From Tomocerus qinae (taxonomy: Eukaryota > Arthropoda > Collembola > Entomobryomorpha > Tomoceridae): a stretch of 64,000 nt of DNA. The stretch covers positions 70,838,884 through 70,902,883 of the forward strand of contig CM034547.1 in assembly GCA_020055645.1 (NCBI GenBank), in the 5' to 3' direction. Both the position numbers and the translations under genes were made by a program. The notes beneath the pieces are model-generated. The model searched no databases, was not told the DNA's origin, and saw only the letters and a program-made list of their open reading frames with translations. Positions within the stretch are counted from its first letter, which is position 1; each line of letters begins with the position of its first letter. Positions 24,136 to 38,705 of the stretch are shown piece by piece.

Positions 24136-24584
24136 CATTTAGTTGTCCCCAAACGACGAAAGGATTTTGACCCAAATATTTTGGGATGTGGAGTAAGTGA
24201 AGAGAGAATTTTTGGAGTATGAGTTAGTTAACTTTATGGATATCTTCCAAGGATGGTGGTTATCGCATGTATGAATTGTGGTGATGAGAGTGACGAGTTC
24301 CCACTTCCAGATGCTCATTACGGAGATACACCACAATTTCTTATCAACGAAGGAGCTATATCCACAATGTCTTTGAAATGATAATGTAAATTGCTGGCCA
24401 CTTAAAACTATGCATAGATACATAGTAATAGCATACAGTATAAGGATATGTATGTATACAGACAATAGGAGGAGGAGTTCATTCCATAATATTACATAAT
24501 AGGGCTAATACCACAGGACTACCGCACTGCCTGGTTACACAACATCGTCATCATCATCTCAATATTATTGACCTATGTGAACAG

Positions 24585-24954
24585 CAGTGTTTTAATTTGC
24601 AAGCTTCTTTGCATTTTTAACCAGCCACCCCGTCTAAAATGATCTACAAAGATATTCGCTAAAATATTCTGGCTTAATTTTTGGTGAACAGTGGCTAAAA
24701 TGGCTAAAAATAAAAACAAATCCAAGAAAAAGTAGGTTTTTCAAATTACAGTACAGTCGCCTCGGAAGAGTTCAAACGTTGATCTAAATCCACTTCGGAG
24801 TCATATAAACATTTTAAACTCAAATTTAACTTGGACTCCCTTATCGGGAGGAGTATTGTCGGTAGTGTAAGGCATTTTTGGCCCTAGACCATTTTATACT
24901 ATTGTAGGCCATGATAATAGGACAGGTAAAAAAGCCGGCTAAAATGAAACACTG
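24585..24954. repeat. GGCTAAAAT-family element
   Basis: Begins CAGTGTTTTAATTT and ends AAAGCCGGCTAAAATGAAAC followed by ACTG, so the ends are inverted CAGTGTTT repeats. The interior carries GTGGCTAAAATGGC and GGCATTTTTGGCC words. Partial copies occur at about 27610-28175, 32915-33172 and 54185-54308. Confidence 0.55.
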
Positions 24955-25694
24955 AAGCTGTATAGCCAAACACTGAGTAGTCTAAAGAGTTTCTCCATTG
25001 TTTGAGTTAGAGCCAGTTGTGTAATAAACTCTCTTTCTCTGCCACTAAGTAATAGTAACATTTCATATGCCTATAGATAATCATATTTGGTATACTATGA
25101 GTAATACTATGTAGGACTACAATAGTTATATAACATTATTGCGGCGTATATATAGGGACCTATATTCTTGTCTGTAATACGCAGTTGACACAAGCAGAAG
25201 AGGAGTAGACTGTATTTTAGTATATGCTACTATGTAGATAGAGGAAGCGAATAAACTCGGGTCGGGCGGGAGCGACCGTCGGATCCCTCGCATTTAATTT
25301 ACTATCTTCTGCTAGACCACCAAGCTACCACGGAGCATACATCCAGTCCAACTTCTCCTTCTTCACGCAAAGTCGAAAAGCACTCCTCTTTCAAATCCAA
25401 CCACCTATCAATAAAAATTGACTGTTAACTTGTTTTTTATTTGCTATGCAACTTTTAAAAACATTAGGTTTGCCCACCCGAAAATTAAATTTAAAAAAAT
25501 CATACCCAATTTCGGTGTAGGGTCTACCCCTTGTGTAGGGTCGAGCCCCTACACCAGTGCTCTCTAATGAGATCCATTGCTTTTTTAAAAAATCTTTAAA
25601 CATTTCTGCAAAATTATGTATGTCCATTTAAGCAAAACAAGATTGGACTTAAGTTAATTAAACAAAATCTATGTATCTAATGCGTTTTGCTCTT

Positions 25695-25772
25695 CATACA
25701 ATATTGCTCCATTTTATACTAACTAGCTTTATTTATAACAGGGCCAGGGCCTTGTGACCGGCTAGTTCGTAA
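25695..25772 (-). repeat. Inverted copy of the repeat at 496-575
   Basis: Contains ACTAGCTTTATTTATAACAG and GGGCCAGGGCCTTGTGACC, the reverse complement of the copy near the window start. Confidence 0.6.
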
Positions 25773-26650
25773 AAACATCTAAAACGAAAACCCAAATTCA
25801 CCTATGTAGATTACGCAAAGGGTGAAACGCAACAAAAAAGGGGAAGAAAACTCACAATACTACAACAAAGGAGATAATGCAACGAAATTGAAGAAAGCCC
25901 AAAGGCATTAGAGAATATAGCAAAAATTAGTGTTTTCATGTATTTATTTATGTCAATAATTTTTATTAGACAACGGCCAAAAAAGGTTACGTTCTAAGTC
26001 TGGTGTGTAGATTTGTCCTTTTGGGGTATTGGAGCACCGTTTGCTGGGAGACGATGCCAGGGGTCTATGCACCATGCATAAGGTCTCATAATATGAAAGG
26101 TCTTACTGTATGCATGTATGTGTATAGCATCCTACATATTTGGGTGTATTATTAGCTCTATTATATATGAAAATAGGTATAGTGGATAATAATAATATGG
26201 GAGAGTAGTGCATATACTTATAAGTGGTATAAGGGAGCGTGGAAGTAGTCAGTTGGCTCATTGCAGTACTTTCTCTCTCCTTTCTCCCAGTTGTGTGCGA
26301 GTTGATTTGATGTGTGCATGCTTGGCTGTTCCATCCATCCGTGCATGTGACTACTTACACAATGCACACAAGATAATAATGTGTTTAGCTACACAATACG
26401 TGTTACGCTAGAAGTAATTCCGAACAAGTAGCGTATGTAGGAGCTGGACTCCTCTCCGTCTCGCTCGAGTGAATTCTCGAAGCAGGCACCGCATGCATGC
26501 ATTTCAGCTTTCCCCACTTTCACTTCCCGTACTGCACTGCACTGCCTGCCTTGTGCGGAAGTATTAAGGACGGACGACGACTTGTTCTCATCCCAGTCGA
26601 CTCAACTCACTCAGTCACAACAAATATATATCTGCACTCTCTGCATCTCT

Positions 26651-26712
26651 CAGTCTCTCCTCAGTCTCTCCTCAGTCTCTCCTCAGTCTCTCCTCAGTCT
26701 CTCCTCAGTCTT
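26651..26712 (+). repeat. 11-bp minisatellite, 5.5 units
   Basis: CAGTCTCTCCT repeated five times exactly, then a partial unit. It lies in a pyrimidine-rich plus strand from about 26.5 to 27.7 kb, which creates long but meaningless open frames. Confidence 0.9.
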
Positions 26713-27609
26713 CAGTCCAACCAGCAACAGTCAAATCACCTTTCTTCCTTCCCAACACACACACAACTTTCTCCTTATCCTCTCACACACAAACCATACA
26801 CAGTGTAGGTATATATTTAAGTCAAACAGATACACATCCCCTTGTGCCCTACTACTACTACTGTTATAAGTACTAATAGTATCCCCTTTGTACCCTACTA
26901 CTTCTACTCCTATATTTGTATTGTATATCTCCAGACAGCACGCTTTCCCATCTCTCTCCTCCTCCCCTTTCTCCAACTTTCTCTCTCTCTCACTCACGTT
27001 TTATTTATTTTGTACACGTGCCTCAGTTTTCCGTAGTTTAAACTTTGACATCTCATCACACGCAGATATCACCTTATCCCCTCATTCCTCCACTTGGACT
27101 GATGAAGATAAGACTTACTTAGCTGAACATATTCATCTCCTGAGTAGTTGAGTGAGTGTGCATGGAGTGAAGAGGCACCCACCCGAATCGATTGCAAGGT
27201 GCGAGTCTCCAGTTGAAAAACGCACATAGCAGTGCACTCCACGACATACACACACATAGTACATAGTAGTAGAAATAAGTTGGAGTAGGAGCGTTAATAT
27301 GTATCACATGGTCGTTTCCTTGTGTCTCTCGTATTGACAACTTGGCCCAACGTGGCCAGACAGAGAAAAGAAAAAGCCTATCGATCCAACGGATTTCTAT
27401 TTGACCATTTGACATTCCTATTGTTCCACATCCCTACGGCTCTCCCAACCAAATTACTTTCAGTCACGGACCTTCATAACACCACCAATCTAATAACTCC
27501 ACACACACATCATCCGCATAACCCCATCTCTCTAAATCTCAAGACTTACATGCTAACTCACCCAATTCTCTTCATTCATTCACTTAACTCTCTCATTCCC
27601 AGTGTTTCA

Positions 27610-28175
27610 CTACCCACTGGCTCCTGGCTACAATGCTACTGGCTAAAATCTTTGTTGCCCAGTGGCTAAAATGTCTGGCCTACAATGGCAATTCTAAGCA
27701 AAGCAATTTTTCAAATTACTGCAGTAGCATTAAGATCTAAGTCTATTTTGAATTCAAAAAGCATTTTTAACTCAAATTTAATAAGGAACCATAGATTAAA
27801 CTATTACAAGCAAGAAAAAACATTGTTTTTTCCGCTTAAGATGTACAGAAACCATATAGTAAATGGGGTCCATTGGGTTGTGGCAAAGGCCTAAGCTCCT
27901 CCCTTCATCCAATTACATGTGATACGGGGCAGCCATTTAAAACAGATACGGGGCAGCCATTTAAAACAGATACGGGGCAAAAAATTATTATATTGTTCTG
28001 TACCTCTTATATGGATTTATCCGTACGGTTTGTGTACGATTAGGACTACTTTTTCAAGAGGAGGAGTTGCGTAGTATTGTAGGGCATTTTTGGCCAATAG
28101 GCCATTTTACAGCATTGTAGTCATTATATGCCAGGTGGCTGGCTGAAATGAAAAAAGCCGGTTAAAACAAAACAC
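27610..28175. repeat. GGCTAAAAT-family element
   Basis: Contains CTGGCTAAAATC and CAGTGGCTAAAATGTC on the left, GGCATTTTTGGCCAATAGGC and AAAGCCGGTTAAAACAAAAC before CACTG on the right, matching 24585-24954. A 24-bp direct duplication with GATACGGGGCAGCCATTT lies at about 27921-27968. Confidence 0.55.
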
Positions 28176-31100
28176 TGTTTAATTATGTTGAGTCATCTCT
28201 CCGAATTTTGAACATTACTCAGGTGGCTGAAGTAAATGAATGGATTTAATAATGAGTGGGGAAATTAAGACGGGATATCCGGGAGAGATTTAAGTGAGTT
28301 GGCAGTGCTTATAATGTTGTAGATATTTGTAGCTTATTCATTACATTGGACCAAGATATTCCAGTAGATTCTTTTGTAGTGGATTGTAGTCCCCGCTGGA
28401 GTCATAATATTATTGACAAATAGAGTAAGGAGGAGAAAGGCAAATAGTCGGGAACAATAGAGCGAAATGAATGCAATAAAGATTTGTTTGTTTTTGTTGG
28501 GGGACGGAAGTTAAAAATAAGTTTGTGGCGGTGCGGAGACGAGAAAATTGTAAATCCCTTTTACTCAGAAAGTGGATCTTTGTTTCGGTGAAAACTGAAA
28601 TTGGACTCGCTCTCTCCGACCGACACGGGATTCTCAACTGGGAGAAGAGACAAAGACTACGAAGAGGAGTCTTCCCTCTGCACTTTGACAACAACATCAA
28701 AAGGTAATTCAATTTAAACCATGCTACTACTACTACTCCCTCCCTGCCCCTCCCCCAATACTCTCCGTCTCAATACTCTAATTCTCCATGCCTAATCCAT
28801 TTAATACACATCTTTACAATACTATACTGTCTTCTCCCATTCAACATAATGCACAGTCAACAAAACCCAACCGACAAGACAAACACCCGCTTAATGGCAT
28901 CGCTAAAACATACTTTTATAGGTCATACGGTTTAATTTGATTCCATCCCTACTAACGGCACTCACCAAAAATCTCTTTTTCCAAAACATATGTATTATAA
29001 GTTTTGAGAATTGACTCCCTACGTTGCGGAAATTTCAAATTGCGTTTGTAGGAATCCAAACAGTAATGACTTGCAAGATATAGTTACCATCAAAAGCTAG
29101 ATCCTGGGAAAATTGCAGTTTTTTAGTATTTTGGTCCGTCCGAAGCGTTGATTGCGAGTGGAATAAATCTATAATAATAATTAAATATTTTAGCTGGTGG
29201 GTTGATGAGAGTGTAGCCGGTAGAAATGGAACAGCCAGACACCAGACGTACACCTTGATGCAGCTTCCGAACTCATTCCAGCAGCGAAGCCTATTCAAAC
29301 AATGTACTTTTATTATCCTCGCTATTTGAGGTTTGTTTGTTGGGAATGATGGGGAGCGGCGGTGCAGAGATTAACCAACTCCTTTTCATGCTCTCAATAG
29401 TTTTATTTCTTTACACCATTTTCTGTCTCGTTAGTTTCTACTACCCTCGCTTCGCTGCAGACACCTTCGGTAGTTACAACTATGTATATTCAAGGAGACG
29501 TCAGTTTTCTGCCTCAACTACCCAAAATGTTCAATTTGTCTATTCTCGATCAGGGCCGGAGCCAGAAAGAATTTTGGAGGGAGCACCGAGACAAATTATA
29601 ATTTTCTTGATTCCTTCATTTTTGCGTTTTGAGACAAAAATATCTTTACTTTTCTCGATTTCGGGGGAGGGGGTACGGTGACCCCCTCCCTTCGGCCTTG
29701 TCCTGGATGTTTGCGTAGTTATCGGAAATTGCTACACTTCTAACTATGCATTTCCTCTGACGATGAATGTTGGCTATTGCAATAACCCGGTTATTGAAGC
29801 AGAAACAATCGACGTATTGATAATCCAACTGCTCCTTCCTTCCCTGTCTTCCACCGTAGCAACTTCCTACACCAACTCCTGCTGATTGGCAGTCCCTTGG
29901 GATGAATTAGATTTAATCCCGTTCCAACTTTCGCATGACTGAAACTTACTTGACCGCTTTCAGTACGAGCTCCGTCCGTCGTGCCTCGAATATCTCCAGT
30001 CAGTCTGCTTTTTAAAGTGGAATGAAAATTCCAAAGGTTTCCCATAAATGAAGGCTTTTACGAATTATGGAAATTGTTGCAATGCTAATTTAGAATAATA
30101 TTGGGGGAACTCTGACGAATTTTCACAAACTCGCAACCCATGCAAATCCCCTTTTATTCACATTCATGCAGCTCATGCATTTACTCAGCGCAGATTTTCA
30201 TTGCCCGAAAGGCATGTCTACTTTTGCGTAGACTGAGTTGGCCAATTAATTTATGCGGTCTGTCTCTACATCGAGTACCCTCCAAGCGAAAATGATATTT
30301 TAGGGCCTATTTTGGCAGCAAGACATCAAATTATTCCTAAAATTTCCTAAAATGAAAATCTGCCAATAGGATTTGTAGAGGAGAATTTCTCCTATTCAAC
30401 AATGCCAATGTTTTCAGCCATTTAATATTTTAAAATTCATACCGCTTTTGTTTTAAGGTTTGCTACTCTACATTAGTAGAAATAAATTGATATTGTTTTA
30501 ACTTGGCGATATCCCCATTTGGGGCAAAAAGAGTCAAATGACTTTAAATAATAGAGTTGTGTCTGCAAACGAGAAAGAAAATGCTGCATTTCCTTTCTAA
30601 AATCAATAAAAGACGTTTAAAAAATATACGAAAATGGGTTTTCATGCTGGTCTAAAAGATCGAGATAGATTCTGTAACTGAAAAGGCTATTATCGTAGGT
30701 TGAGGGGATTTGGTGGAATGATATTGACTGAAAGACCTCAAGAAAGTTTAAATTGGGGTTTGAGCGTAAGAAATGGGATTTCCATATGGGTATAGCCTGA
30801 ATATTGAGCTGTTTATGAAAAGACGTATTTATTTAGGAGAGTGTGTTAAGGAATAAGCGAGGAGATGAAAGGAGCTATTAGCGGTGAGTTGGCGGGGGGC
30901 AGTGACATAACGTCGTGTAATGTCATGTAATCCTGCTCTGTAAGTACCCCGTCCGTCACTCTCTTTCAACTTTTCTTTTCTGATGAGGATGTCAAGTGCA
31001 GAGCCAAATGACTACTCAACTCACCTCCAAACAAATACTTCTCCGCCTTCACATCTCTGCCTGTCACACTCTCAATCACTTCCCTATACTCAGTCTTCAA

Positions 31101-32914
31101 TTATTGCTACATCAGACGATGATAAACACTCTATAATGCCCACCCGAGAAATACACTCCTTCATACAACTAACAACGTGAGTTACAGCCTTCAGGAATGA
31201 CCCACTCCTCCCTCCATGTCCATCGACCAAGGAGCCAGCGTTGACATTTAAATGTAGTTAACGACGTGTCGTGACCTCAAACTCTTGATACATTCTGAAA
31301 CCGAAAATCCTATTCATTCGGCAGATTTACCCGAATCAAAGTTCCAACACCATCGCCTTAAACATGAAAAAGGAGAAACGTGTAATTGTTGTAGGTATAA
31401 ATGCAATGGACTGACTGCTGACTTCGGTTCTTAAAACATGGCTAGAAATGTTTACTAAAAGCTAAATATTATGTATTTTGGATATGCTGCCCGCCCTCTG
31501 TCCTCCAGTATTAGGTCACCAGCGGCGGTGATTCCCAGTGTCGATAAAGTCACACGGTCTGTGTATACCTGCCATCTTAAAAATGTATATTGAATGTGTC
31601 AAAGGTCGTCAGGCAGTAGATCGGGCATGTTAGATGAAATCTTCAACGTTGACCCCTAACGGTTAGTTTCATTTCAACGAGTGCATTATCTAATAAATAT
31701 GGGATACTGATACTCCATAAAGTAAGTATATTAAATGATTTGAATATGAAAACAGCCAATTAGGTAGGACGATGTTAATTGGAAAGTAGAAAAGAAGGGC
31801 AGAGAAGCATGGAGAAGTATTAGTGAGTCGTGCGGTTGTTGCGGAGCTTCCAACGGGATGAAGGAGATTAGAATTGTTGAGATGGAGTTGGAAGGAAGGA
31901 CGGCGGCTGTGGCTCTATTAGAGTAAACGACAAATTAAGTTCTACTCTTGGGCCTTTGAACACTTTCGGTTTATTCTGGCATTTCGGGTGTCGAAGGTTT
32001 CGGTGCAATATTCGGGGAAAGTCCAACCTTCGATAACCGCACGTACAACTGCTCTAGCAAGCAAGCACTACAATGCTGGAAAGAAATAAATTCCGAGATA
32101 CAGAATCAGATCTGGCGGCGACAAAAGACTTTTTTGGCGGTGACACTTTTCCATACTTTGAAAATCTTTTTCAAAGACGTTTTTCCGGTTGGAAATTTTG
32201 ATGGAGTTGTTTCTGCCATTTTCTAAGAAACCCCAGAACAGTCTACATTTAAAAGGTTTGAAATAAATGTCGCCACAGAAAAGGTTTTTGAAGTCTGGGA
32301 AAGTGTCACCGGCAAAAAGTGTTTTCCAGCATCTCCGTTCCAACCAAAGAATGTAGAACATTTAGTGTAATAGCTCATTCTCGAAATGCTGTTTCGAATG
32401 ATCTCGTTGAAAGTAAGTTTCCCGTTGGGGAGTCGCTGACACCTGACAGTCACAGTGAAAAGCAATCAATTAGTTGTTCTTTTCAACCGTTGACACTTTT
32501 GCATAGAATTTTGATACTTCACTTGAAACTTTCTCTTTCGAATGTTTCTTTGAAATTAAAGTTGGTGAACAACTATCTTGGACAGGTGACTCATAAAGTT
32601 TCTTTTGAGAAGGGATTTTATTTGAATACATGCAAAATATTCCAAATATCGGGACATGACAAGGACGTTTTGAAACAATACTAATCAATCCTCCAATCTT
32701 ATATACATATGTGTTGCTGCTACACCAGCCTAGGCCCACAATATGCAAAATGTGTCGATATGCACGTTTCTATTCATTGATATTCCTTAGACCTTCAATT
32801 CAATGCATGCGGGCAAATTGATCTCTTGACATTACTAATATGTTAATACCCATTCCACCTCTCTCTGCTTTTCGTATGAATAGGATCCCAATGTAGATGG
32901 GAAATGTATCAGCA
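28176..32914. other. Intergenic, no supported gene
   Basis: Only weak open frames. One at 29346-29550 starts with a hydrophobic segment (LLFMLSIVLFLYTIFCLVSF) but runs into a repeat-like block at 29551-29705 (CAGGGCCGGAGCCAG start, G-rich and C-rich core) and has no recognisable family. A frame at 30983-31177 ends near a strong donor-like GTGAGT but has no acceptor partner or homology. Confidence 0.45.
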
Positions 32915-33172
32915 GTGTTTGAATTGCCGGTGGTTATAATGTTAGTGGCTTTAATTGGCTGAAATTTTTGTTGGCCAGTGACTAAAATGACCTACATTGG
33001 CTAGAAATAAAATTAATTAGAATTTTTAAATGATTGCAGTAACATTAGAAATTTGAACTAAATCCAAATACGCTTGTTAAAAATAAGTGTAATTAAGGAC
33101 TACTATTTCAGGAAGAGAGCATTTATGGCCACTAGTCCATTTAAAAAGCTAGGCTAAAATAAAACCCTGACT
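32915..33172. repeat. GGCTAAAAT-family element, degraded
   Basis: Carries CAGTGTTTGAATTGCCGG, GTTGGCCAGTGACTAAAATG, CATTTATGGCCACTAGTCCA and a terminal AGGCTAAAATAAAACCCTG, corresponding in order to words in the 24.6 and 27.6 kb copies. Confidence 0.5.
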
Positions 33173-33911
33173 TACAAAATGCTATAGCAGGCATGCATTT
33201 ACTGGGCGTTGTGGGTAGCAGTTGACTTGTGGTGGGAAGAAATGTTCGTCGGCTGAATGGGAAAGCAGATTTCTAACATCACATAGAGATCCTTTTTTCT
33301 GACACTTTGACATTGACAAGACAAGCTCTTTGCTTTCCCGCACTTTGGCGGATTTGAAGCCACGTAAGTGAAAGCACGGAGAAAGTCTTGGAAGATTCCC
33401 TCAAAATGTAGTTATTGTTATTAGATCCATTTCATCTATTTCTCGCCGCCTGACTCTCGCATCATAAAGGCTTTCTTTTTCGGGACGTGACACGCCGTCC
33501 CGGCTGAGTAGCTACTAACACTTTCTATTCGATGAATCTCTGCCTTAATCTGCCCTCTTAGTGTCCATACATATTTAACAAACTCCTTTCCACTTTCCGC
33601 AATCCACTTTCTCGGTTATTATCCAATTGATATGCAATACATTCACATGTCGCTACACTGACCCTGCAAACAGCGATGACCATTCCATTTGATGGCCGCT
33701 GTTGCCCACACAATCACATTAAACTCTTTACTACATCCGTCCAATTTATCCGAGTGCCCAACCAGACAATTTTTCCCCATCATTGCGGCCATTATTCCCC
33801 CTCCCCTACCTAATGGCTTCAACCAATTCTGGAATCTAAATTAAACCTGCATTTAATTAACTGGCACTTTTCAACCACAAACGAAACAAAACTAATATTT
33901 CATTAATGTTA

Positions 33912-34110
33912 TTTGTATTATGGTTCCGCTGCCACAGTCATCTCTTTGTATTCGAAAGACAATGGATCATACGTTGAATTACAATGGACCTCCCACGTCG
34001 ATTTGCTCGACTCTAAGTTTGCGCTGAAGTTAAGTCTTTGTATTGCAACATATGATCCATTGTTTTAGAATACAAAGAGATGACTGTGGCAGCGGAACGA
34101 TAATACAAAG
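33912..34110. repeat. 199-bp foldback, ~65-bp arms
   Basis: TTGTATTATGGTTCCGCTGC and the following CACAGTCATCTCTTTGTATT recur inverted at the right end with few differences, leaving a loop of about 65 bp. A MITE without visible target duplication. Confidence 0.75.
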
Positions 34111-36098
34111 GCTGTCTCGGCTGCCACGCGTTTCGGTTTCCCATTTTTGGAATCGTCCTAAAGATTGTCAGATTTAGTTTTCCATTCTCAATTTTAAAAA
34201 TTATGTAATGAGGGTGTAAAAGACTCCATTTTTTAAAGTCTTCAATATTAAAAGCAAGAAATTGACCACAGTTTGGGGCCGAGATTGAGAATTTACATGC
34301 CTCACATTACGCAGCTCAGTTGCTAATTATTAAAATATGGGTAAAAATTTTCCAAAAGCAGTCCAACATGCCATGTAACATGCTACATGCTATCCTCTTT
34401 CTTGAGACGTTCCACTTTCAACGCCGCATCCACAATTTCAAATAAGGATTTTAGAAATTTTCTGGAAACGATAGCATTAGAAAATAATACTCATTTGTTT
34501 ATTATATTCTACTGCCCTCTTCGCTAGCCGACCAAATTTCATCGTTTCCAATTGTCCTTAGCGGAGCAAAAATTACCAGCTGAGGCTGCCTTAAGTGTGT
34601 ACATCATCCCCCACCCTATAAAGTTCCTGAGACTGCAGCATTAAGTGCTTACTAGGTTTTCTATGACGGGCACGTGACATTTCATAGCTTCAGTCCATGT
34701 AGTAGACCACGTGACTGATGATGAAATGTGTCATGCACTTGCAGCTGACAGTCTCACTTCGTGTTAATTAGCCATTAAGTGAGATAAATGTTACTATAGT
34801 TCGATTTTGGAAATGTAGATAATTGTTGGGCTACAGTCAGTGAAATAGAGTAATGAAATCACATGGCAGGCTTAACTTAATCTTTCGTAGAAGTATCTCT
34901 AGCCACAGAAAAGAGAACGTTACGTGGCTTTTTTAATTTTTAACTCACTTTATATTAAAAAAGATGGAATAACGACTTTGGCTACTAGTTCTTTTGTGGA
35001 AAGGGAGTAGAATAGAAGTAGAGAGGAGGTGTACTCTATGGGTGGAGGATAGATTGGAGGAATAAGAAAGGAAGATTCTTTGAGATTTGGTCGTGATGCG
35101 AAAGAATTTTCTCGTTAATAATGGTGGCAAGGACGGAGTGGGGACGGAGGGGGAGCGTCTCTATTTCTCGGACTCGTCTTTGTGTTTCCTTCCGCCTGGG
35201 ATCCCGTCTCGCAGTTACAATTTCAAGTTAGACTTCAAAGAAACAGTTCAGTTCACATGAACACAAACAACTTCCCCATTCTCCAGTTTAGCTCCACTAA
35301 TTAGGATAACATTTCTCCAGAAATACTCTTCCTTACAATCTTTTCGCTTCACCGTAATAATTGTAATTGGAAGAAGAAAGACTCGGGCGGGTACTCTACC
35401 TCTACTGCACAGTTATGGACACAAAATATGCCACTCACCCGTCAGACATTCTTCCACAAATCTTTTATCCCAGCTCCAATTTATCACTCTCAGACTTACA
35501 AGTTACAATTCTTCATTTCATATTAACCACATCATCCAATTACAGGTTACCGGGAAGTTGCGACTTGTGAAGGTATTCCACTGCTGGCGGATATTACCGA
35601 CTCCACCGTAGTTAGTACAACCAGTTAGTACTCTACGAAGAATTGACAGGGTGCGGATAGGAGTTAGTTCAATAGTTACATAAGAATTCAAGCCATTGAA
35701 TTTCAAAAGATGTAAGAAATGACTCAACATGTTGGCTCAGTTTTGAAATACGCAAATGCTAACCCAGAGTGGAATTCTTTGTCTTGAGATGATTTAGAGC
35801 AAATGAACATGCGAATTTTGCTTTTAGAATCTCCCCACGAGACACAAGATAGATAGGTTTTATTGTTTATCTCAGATGTGATTATAATGTAGATATGCTG
35901 CAAGTTGCAATAATGGCAATAATAATGTAGGTTTATATTTCCAGGACATACAATAACATGAGAAATAGGATCATCCAAAATTCGGGGAAGGTGATTCTAG
36001 TCTCGAACTACTATTCAATAAAGTTGAACTTCAGAACTGCATAGCTACTGCGTAAACTTATTACACATATCGTAATACGCAGTTTTAGAGACTACTTG
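34111..36098. other. Intergenic, no gene recognised
   Basis: AT-rich; no frame with family resemblance and no repeat structure that I can see. Confidence 0.45.
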
Positions 36099-36106
36099 AA
36101 AATCTG

Positions 36107-36808
36107 GGACTATCCTTTTGTCAACAACTTTTTTTGGAAATCACATTTTGTCAACACAGTGTAACCTTTTTGTCAACACATGTACATGTAGTAAGTGTAC
36201 ATGTTGCACTTACATGAGTTACATGTACATGTGAAATGTTTTTTCAAATTGCATCGGAACGTCCTGGGACCCCCTCTATTTAACATTGAAATGTGGAATG
36301 TTAGAGATGTGAACTAAGTGGAAGGATGGCATCATTGGTTTAACCGAAAAATGGTCACTAGTCGGCCTAGCATGTGGAAATTTCTGGATGTGTTACTAAA
36401 AGAGCAGCACAGAAGTGAAAATACTAAATACACTAGCTAGGATAATTTTAAAACAAACGTTTCCTAACAAAAAAGATCCTCAGGCTGCACAATATTCTAA
36501 AACTTAAAAAAAAAATATTCGAAACAAATCCAAACTGTCTTTCTCGGGATGGATTTATACCATTGCTAGCAAACTATAACATCTTAAAATATTCATGATA
36601 CTTTTCGTATTGCTTATATGACGTATTTAATTTTAACCATTAATCTTAGACGTTATTAATCTACTACAAGTATTTAATTTTGAGTAAAACACTGGTGTTG
36701 ACAAAAAAGATAATTGCTGTTGACAAAAAATAAAATGGTGTTGAAAAAAGGTGTTTTCGATTTTTTTGCTCTGTTGACATTTTAACGTTGACAAATTGGG
36801 GGTGATCC
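36107..36808. repeat. TTTGTCAACA-rich foldback region
   Basis: The left part has repeated TTTTGTCAACA words (36117-36180); the right part has their complements, GTGTTGACAAAAAA and relatives (36690-36795). The tips GACTATCC and GGTGATCC are loosely inverted. Probably a non-autonomous DNA element about 700 bp long. Confidence 0.4.
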
Positions 36809-38705
36809 GAAAATCTCCATTCTATACGCTTAGGCCTAGTAATTGAAAAGTAATTAAGAACTCAACGAACTGTATAGCTGCAAGCATAGTTAACTGCAAC
36901 GTGTTAAAAGTCTCTAGCTTGCCGTCGGAACCTTCCTCAGTCGCTACTTTCCTACAGTCGGTGATATCCTAAATTCCCATATTTCCAAGAATGTCTTTGA
37001 TAGTGTCAAAGGCTTTGTGCAAAATAATTCCGGGGAAATGATTTCTTTCCACCCTGACCCTCAACAGCTTCTCAACTGCTTGCTTAATTTCAACGAGACA
37101 TTGATGATTCGGATATTCGAGTGAAGTGAACTATCGGAATGCCGTGTATACAGACAGACAATGTATAACAAAGGTCGAAGTGGAAAGCAATCATTCTACG
37201 TTTCGCCAAAAAGTTAGCCTTCTATCTCACATTTGACACAGGTAGACACATTATGCATGATGTTCGTACACACTTCACTCGAAATTCGTATTCCAATGAT
37301 CTATATTTTGTTCTAATTAAGGCATCTGTTCAATCAAATGGAGCTCAAAAACTCGCCTACAGAATTCCGCTCATTCTCCCTTGATATACTTATACCTTTG
37401 GTAGGTAGACTATCCTAGGAAAACGCTGAGTAGGTTTGCAGTTAATTATACTGATGAGAGAGAAGCACCTATGCTAAACGTATAATTATAGAATAACGCT
37501 AAGCAAGCATTATTTGACTCATCAATATCAGCAACCTAAATAAACCATCCCAAAATGGAAATATAATGGCAGAGAATTTTATCTGAGGTATAACCACTTG
37601 ACCCCCTCTTTTAGAAGTGCCGCAGAACCTGTCAGCTTTCGGACCATCTGTTACACCACTTTTTACAATGAAAAAACATAGATTATTCGTTTATCACCCA
37701 CTACCCCTATAAGGGGATGGCTGTGACCCAGTTAGTAGTGTCCCTGAATCTTTCTGCATGGGTATCCAACGAGTTATTGTACGACTTTGTGCAATGTAAA
37801 GAACCGATTTGTAGTTATATTTAGCTCGCCTGGGTATGGTAGCTTATAGAATCACACAGTCTGTCGGTCCGTCCATTTACACGATAAAGTTTGAAGACAT
37901 TGATGGATTTCGACTAAACTTAGCAAAAATATTACCTATGAACCTGTGACAAAGCCTATTGAAAATGGGTTATATTGATTCATTGGTTGCCAAGATACCG
38001 CGCGTGAGCGCTCCTCTCTCTTCAGTTTGACAGTCAAACTGAAAATTGGATATCAAAAAGTTCAATTGAGTTTTTAAATTTTAATCCCTCCCCATTTCAG
38101 GGGGTGTAGTCAATTTATTTACAAATTCAGAGCGAACATTATCGCTTGCATGGATTTCCGGAAGGACGGACAGACAGAAATATTATTTCCATACGGAGGA
38201 AATAAACTCGTCTGAATAAGTTTTGACAGAATTAGAGACGGTGAAAGTGGAGCAGAGGGAATAAGCCAGAAGGACAGGACAACACGGCAGGTGCGAGTCA
38301 AGAAATCTCCCCTCCCTCCCCCTGCTTCTTAGTAATTGAGTGATCTCTCTACCAACTTTATTTGAGTGGCTGGCAGACAGTTGTCAACCTCCATCTTCGT
38401 CAACTATACCCAACAACTGTTACACACTGATCAATACGCATCTGTCTATAACAAATTAGACACATTTACTATTTATTCCGTCATAAGCAATCGCTTTCAC
38501 CATCACTCTAACATGTAATGGGACATGCAAAATGCAAAGTTCTCTAGGAAGGAATGCTAATTCCGCAATAGAGTTTCTTAAACTCAGGTCCTAGTAAAAG
38601 ATATGAAAAAGAATTTTAGGCTGTTTCTGATTGCATAGTAATCTCTATATATAATCGTAGACTTGATAAAGCAATAAATTTACCTGTTTTTATATATTTA
38701 TTATA
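36809..38705. other. Intergenic with fragments of dispersed repeats
   Basis: No gene seen. A block with GGAAATATAATGGCAGAGAA at 37557-37576 and downstream CCCCTATAAGGGGATG resembles 14660-14850. A segment with AATCGTAGACTTGATAAAGC near 38654 recurs near 12396. Confidence 0.45.

Noticed and set aside
26497..27669. Cluster of 60-115 codon frames on both strands
   Set aside because: Produced by pyrimidine-rich simple sequence and the 11-bp minisatellite.
31900..32700. Overlapping frames on both strands with repeated GTGACACTTT words
   Set aside because: No conserved domain; looks like decayed repeat sequence.
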